Part shown: in pieces, positions 62,857-64,000 of the stretch
Numbering within the stretch: position 1 is the stretch's first letter
How the letters are laid out: every line of letters starts with the position of its first letter
NCBI GenBank assembly: GCA_045627045.1
Contig: JAZQMY010000041.1
Location: forward strand, 39,772-103,771
From: SIG351 sp045627045
GTDB taxonomy: Bacteria > Bacillota > Clostridia > HGM11327
Direction: 5' to 3'
DNA length: 64,000 nt
Notes under the pieces: generated by a model
The model's database searches: none
What the model saw: only the letters and a program-made list of their open reading frames with translations
What the model was told of the DNA's origin: nothing
Made by a program: the position numbers and the translations under genes

Positions 62857-64000
62857 TTATGCCTCTTTTTGCCTGTCTGATAACCGCTGCTCAAATCGAT
62901 CCTTTCGGGTATCTGTCGGAATCTTGGTGGGATAATCACCGTTAAAGCAAGCACTGCAAATACCGTGGGTTCCTGTAAGAGCGCATAAACTTTCTACCGG
63001 AAGGTATCCTAAAGAATCCGCACCAATAAGGGTACAAATTTCAGGGATGCTGTATTTGCAGGCAATCAAATGTTCTTCGGAATCAATATCCGTTCCGTAG
63101 TAACACGGGTGCAGAAACGGTGGTGAGGATATGCGAACATGGACTTCCTTTGCACCGGCATCACGAAGCAGTCTTACGACACGTCCCATCGTGTTGCCGC
63201 GAACGATAGAGTCATCCACTAAAACCACACGTTTGTCTTTTACACTTTCCTCAACGGCAGCAAGCTTGATTTTTACTCCGTCAAGTCTTGCCCCCTGTCC
63301 GGGCGAGATAAAAGTTCTGCCGATATACTTATTTTTGATAAGACCGATGCCGTAAGAGATACCGGATTCCTGGCTGAAACCGAGTGCCGCATCCAGTCCC
63401 GAATCGGGAGCGCCGATCACAACGTCCGCCTCTACAGGATGGGCTTTTGCAAGTATTTTTCCCGCTCTCACGCGAGATGCGTGTACCGAAATGCCGTCAA
63501 TGACAGAATCGGGACGGGCAAAATAGATATACTCAAAAACACAGAGCTTTTTATCTTTTTTGCCACAGTGCTCACCGCGTGACACCACACCGTTTTTACT
63601 GAACACTAAAATTTCACCCGGCTCTACATCACGAACTACCTCGGCACCGACCGCCTTGATGGCACAGCTTTCGGAGGCTACCACATATATACCGTCAGCG
63701 GTCTTGCCATAGCATAAAGGGCGGAAGCCGTAAGGATCTCTTGCGCAGATCAGCTTTTGCGGCGACATCAGCACTAAGGAATAAGCTCCGTCAAGCGTGT
63801 TCATTGCCTGACTGACTGCATCCTCAATCGACGGTGCTTTCAGCCTTTCTTTTGTAATGATATAGGCGATGGTTTCGGTATCACTGGTGGTATGGAATAT
63901 AGCTCCGGAAAGTTCCAACTCATTACGAAGCTCGGCGGCATTGCTGAGATTGCCGTTGTGCGCCAGCGCCATTCTTCCTTTTTGGTGATTGACTTCAATC
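62857..64000 (-). CDS. purF: Amidophosphoribosyltransferase, 5' end outside the window
   Basis: The frame runs off the window edge; residues upstream of MALAHNGNLSNAAEL are present to 63999, so the N-terminal catalytic Cys is missing only because of the cut. Visible: the glutaminase AHNGNL, RDPYGFRPL, the PRPP-binding VVLVDDSIVRGNTM and the Cys residues in GICSACFNGDYPT, as in iron-sulfur PurF of Bacillus. It makes phosphoribosylamine, the first step of purine synthesis, and heads the visible operon. Confidence 0.95.
   Translation of the reverse strand, partial: IEVNHQKGRMALAHNGNLSNAAELRNELELSGAIFHTTSDTETIAYIITKERLKAPSIEDAVSQAMNTLDGAYSLVLMSPQKLICARDPYGFRPLCYGKTADGIYVVASESCAIKAVGAEVVRDVEPGEILVFSKNGVVSRGEHCGKKDKKLCVFEYIYFARPDSVIDGISVHASRVRAGKILAKAHPVEADVVIGAPDSGLDAALGFSQESGISYGIGLIKNKYIGRTFISPGQGARLDGVKIKLAAVEESVKDKRVVLVDDSIVRGNTMGRVVRLLRDAGAKEVHVRISSPPFLHPCYYGTDIDSEEHLIACKYSIPEICTLIGADSLGYLPVESLCALTGTHGICSACFNGDYPTKIPTDTRKDRFEQRLSDRQKEA

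Overview
The window reads as a chromosome segment of a spore-forming, Gram-positive gut-type Clostridium relative (class Clostridia, probably near Ruminococcaceae/Oscillospiraceae). Support: a cotJABC spore-coat operon, RNase J, AGGAGG-type ribosome binding sites, TTGACA/TATAAT promoters, the LL-diaminopimelate aminotransferase lysine route, and an integrative conjugative element (ICE) of the Tn1549 / C. difficile CTn kind. No species can be named from the sequence alone.

Layout. (1) 1-18.6 kb, chromosomal, mostly minus strand: DegV lipid-binding protein, a beta-helix protein, HAD phosphatase plus ABC exporter behind a palindromic operator, an MBL-fold hydrolase, RNase J, a cytosolic parvulin and a GH78 alpha-L-rhamnosidase (both plus strand), cotJABC, a 31-residue peptide with its own promoter and terminator, and an ATP-grasp / ABC / ABC operon. 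(2) 18.78-19.0 kb: tRNA-Gln(CUG), then the 5' half of a tRNA-Arg(CCU). (3) 19.002-48.545 kb: a 29.5-kb ICE inserted in the anticodon loop of that tRNA-Arg. The 3' half of the split tRNA lies at the far end (48.546-48.590) and pairs correctly with the 5' half. (4) 48.6-64 kb, minus strand: a 2225-residue BspA-like leucine-rich-repeat surface protein with about nine near-identical units, then a tight operon purF-carA-carB-dapF-dapL/nadE, where the last gene is a fused LL-DAP aminotransferase and NAD synthetase.

The ICE from left to right holds: its own intact tRNA-Arg(CCU), integrase arm sites, tyrosine integrase, a small excisionase-like protein, a GC-rich non-coding stretch, a helix-turn-helix/sigma-like pair, a KTR / VanZ / anti-sigma / ECF-sigma cassette, an XRE regulator, a candidate oriT, MobC and MOBP relaxase, two small genes, a three-gene AT-rich cargo unit (DUF6414-like, AAA+ ATPase, unknown), and then a long minus-strand transfer operon running rep-like, PcfB, VirD4, Maff2, VirB6, PrgI, VirB4, unknown, Dcm, NlpC/P60, PP-loop protein, DUF4315, DUF4366, TopB, unknown, ArdA and a Cys-rich protein. 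A second excisionase-like gene sits beside the right end.

The main points for follow-up are the split tRNA whose function seems to be replaced by a tRNA carried on the element and read from the host promoter; the DUF6414-AAA+ cargo cassette; the DapL-NadE fusion; the stand-alone small peptide near the ATP-grasp/ABC genes; and a shared basic tail (K-P-[ST]-I-R-E-R-L) on three ICE proteins. Family assignments come from reading motifs and from memory of the families; no database search was run.
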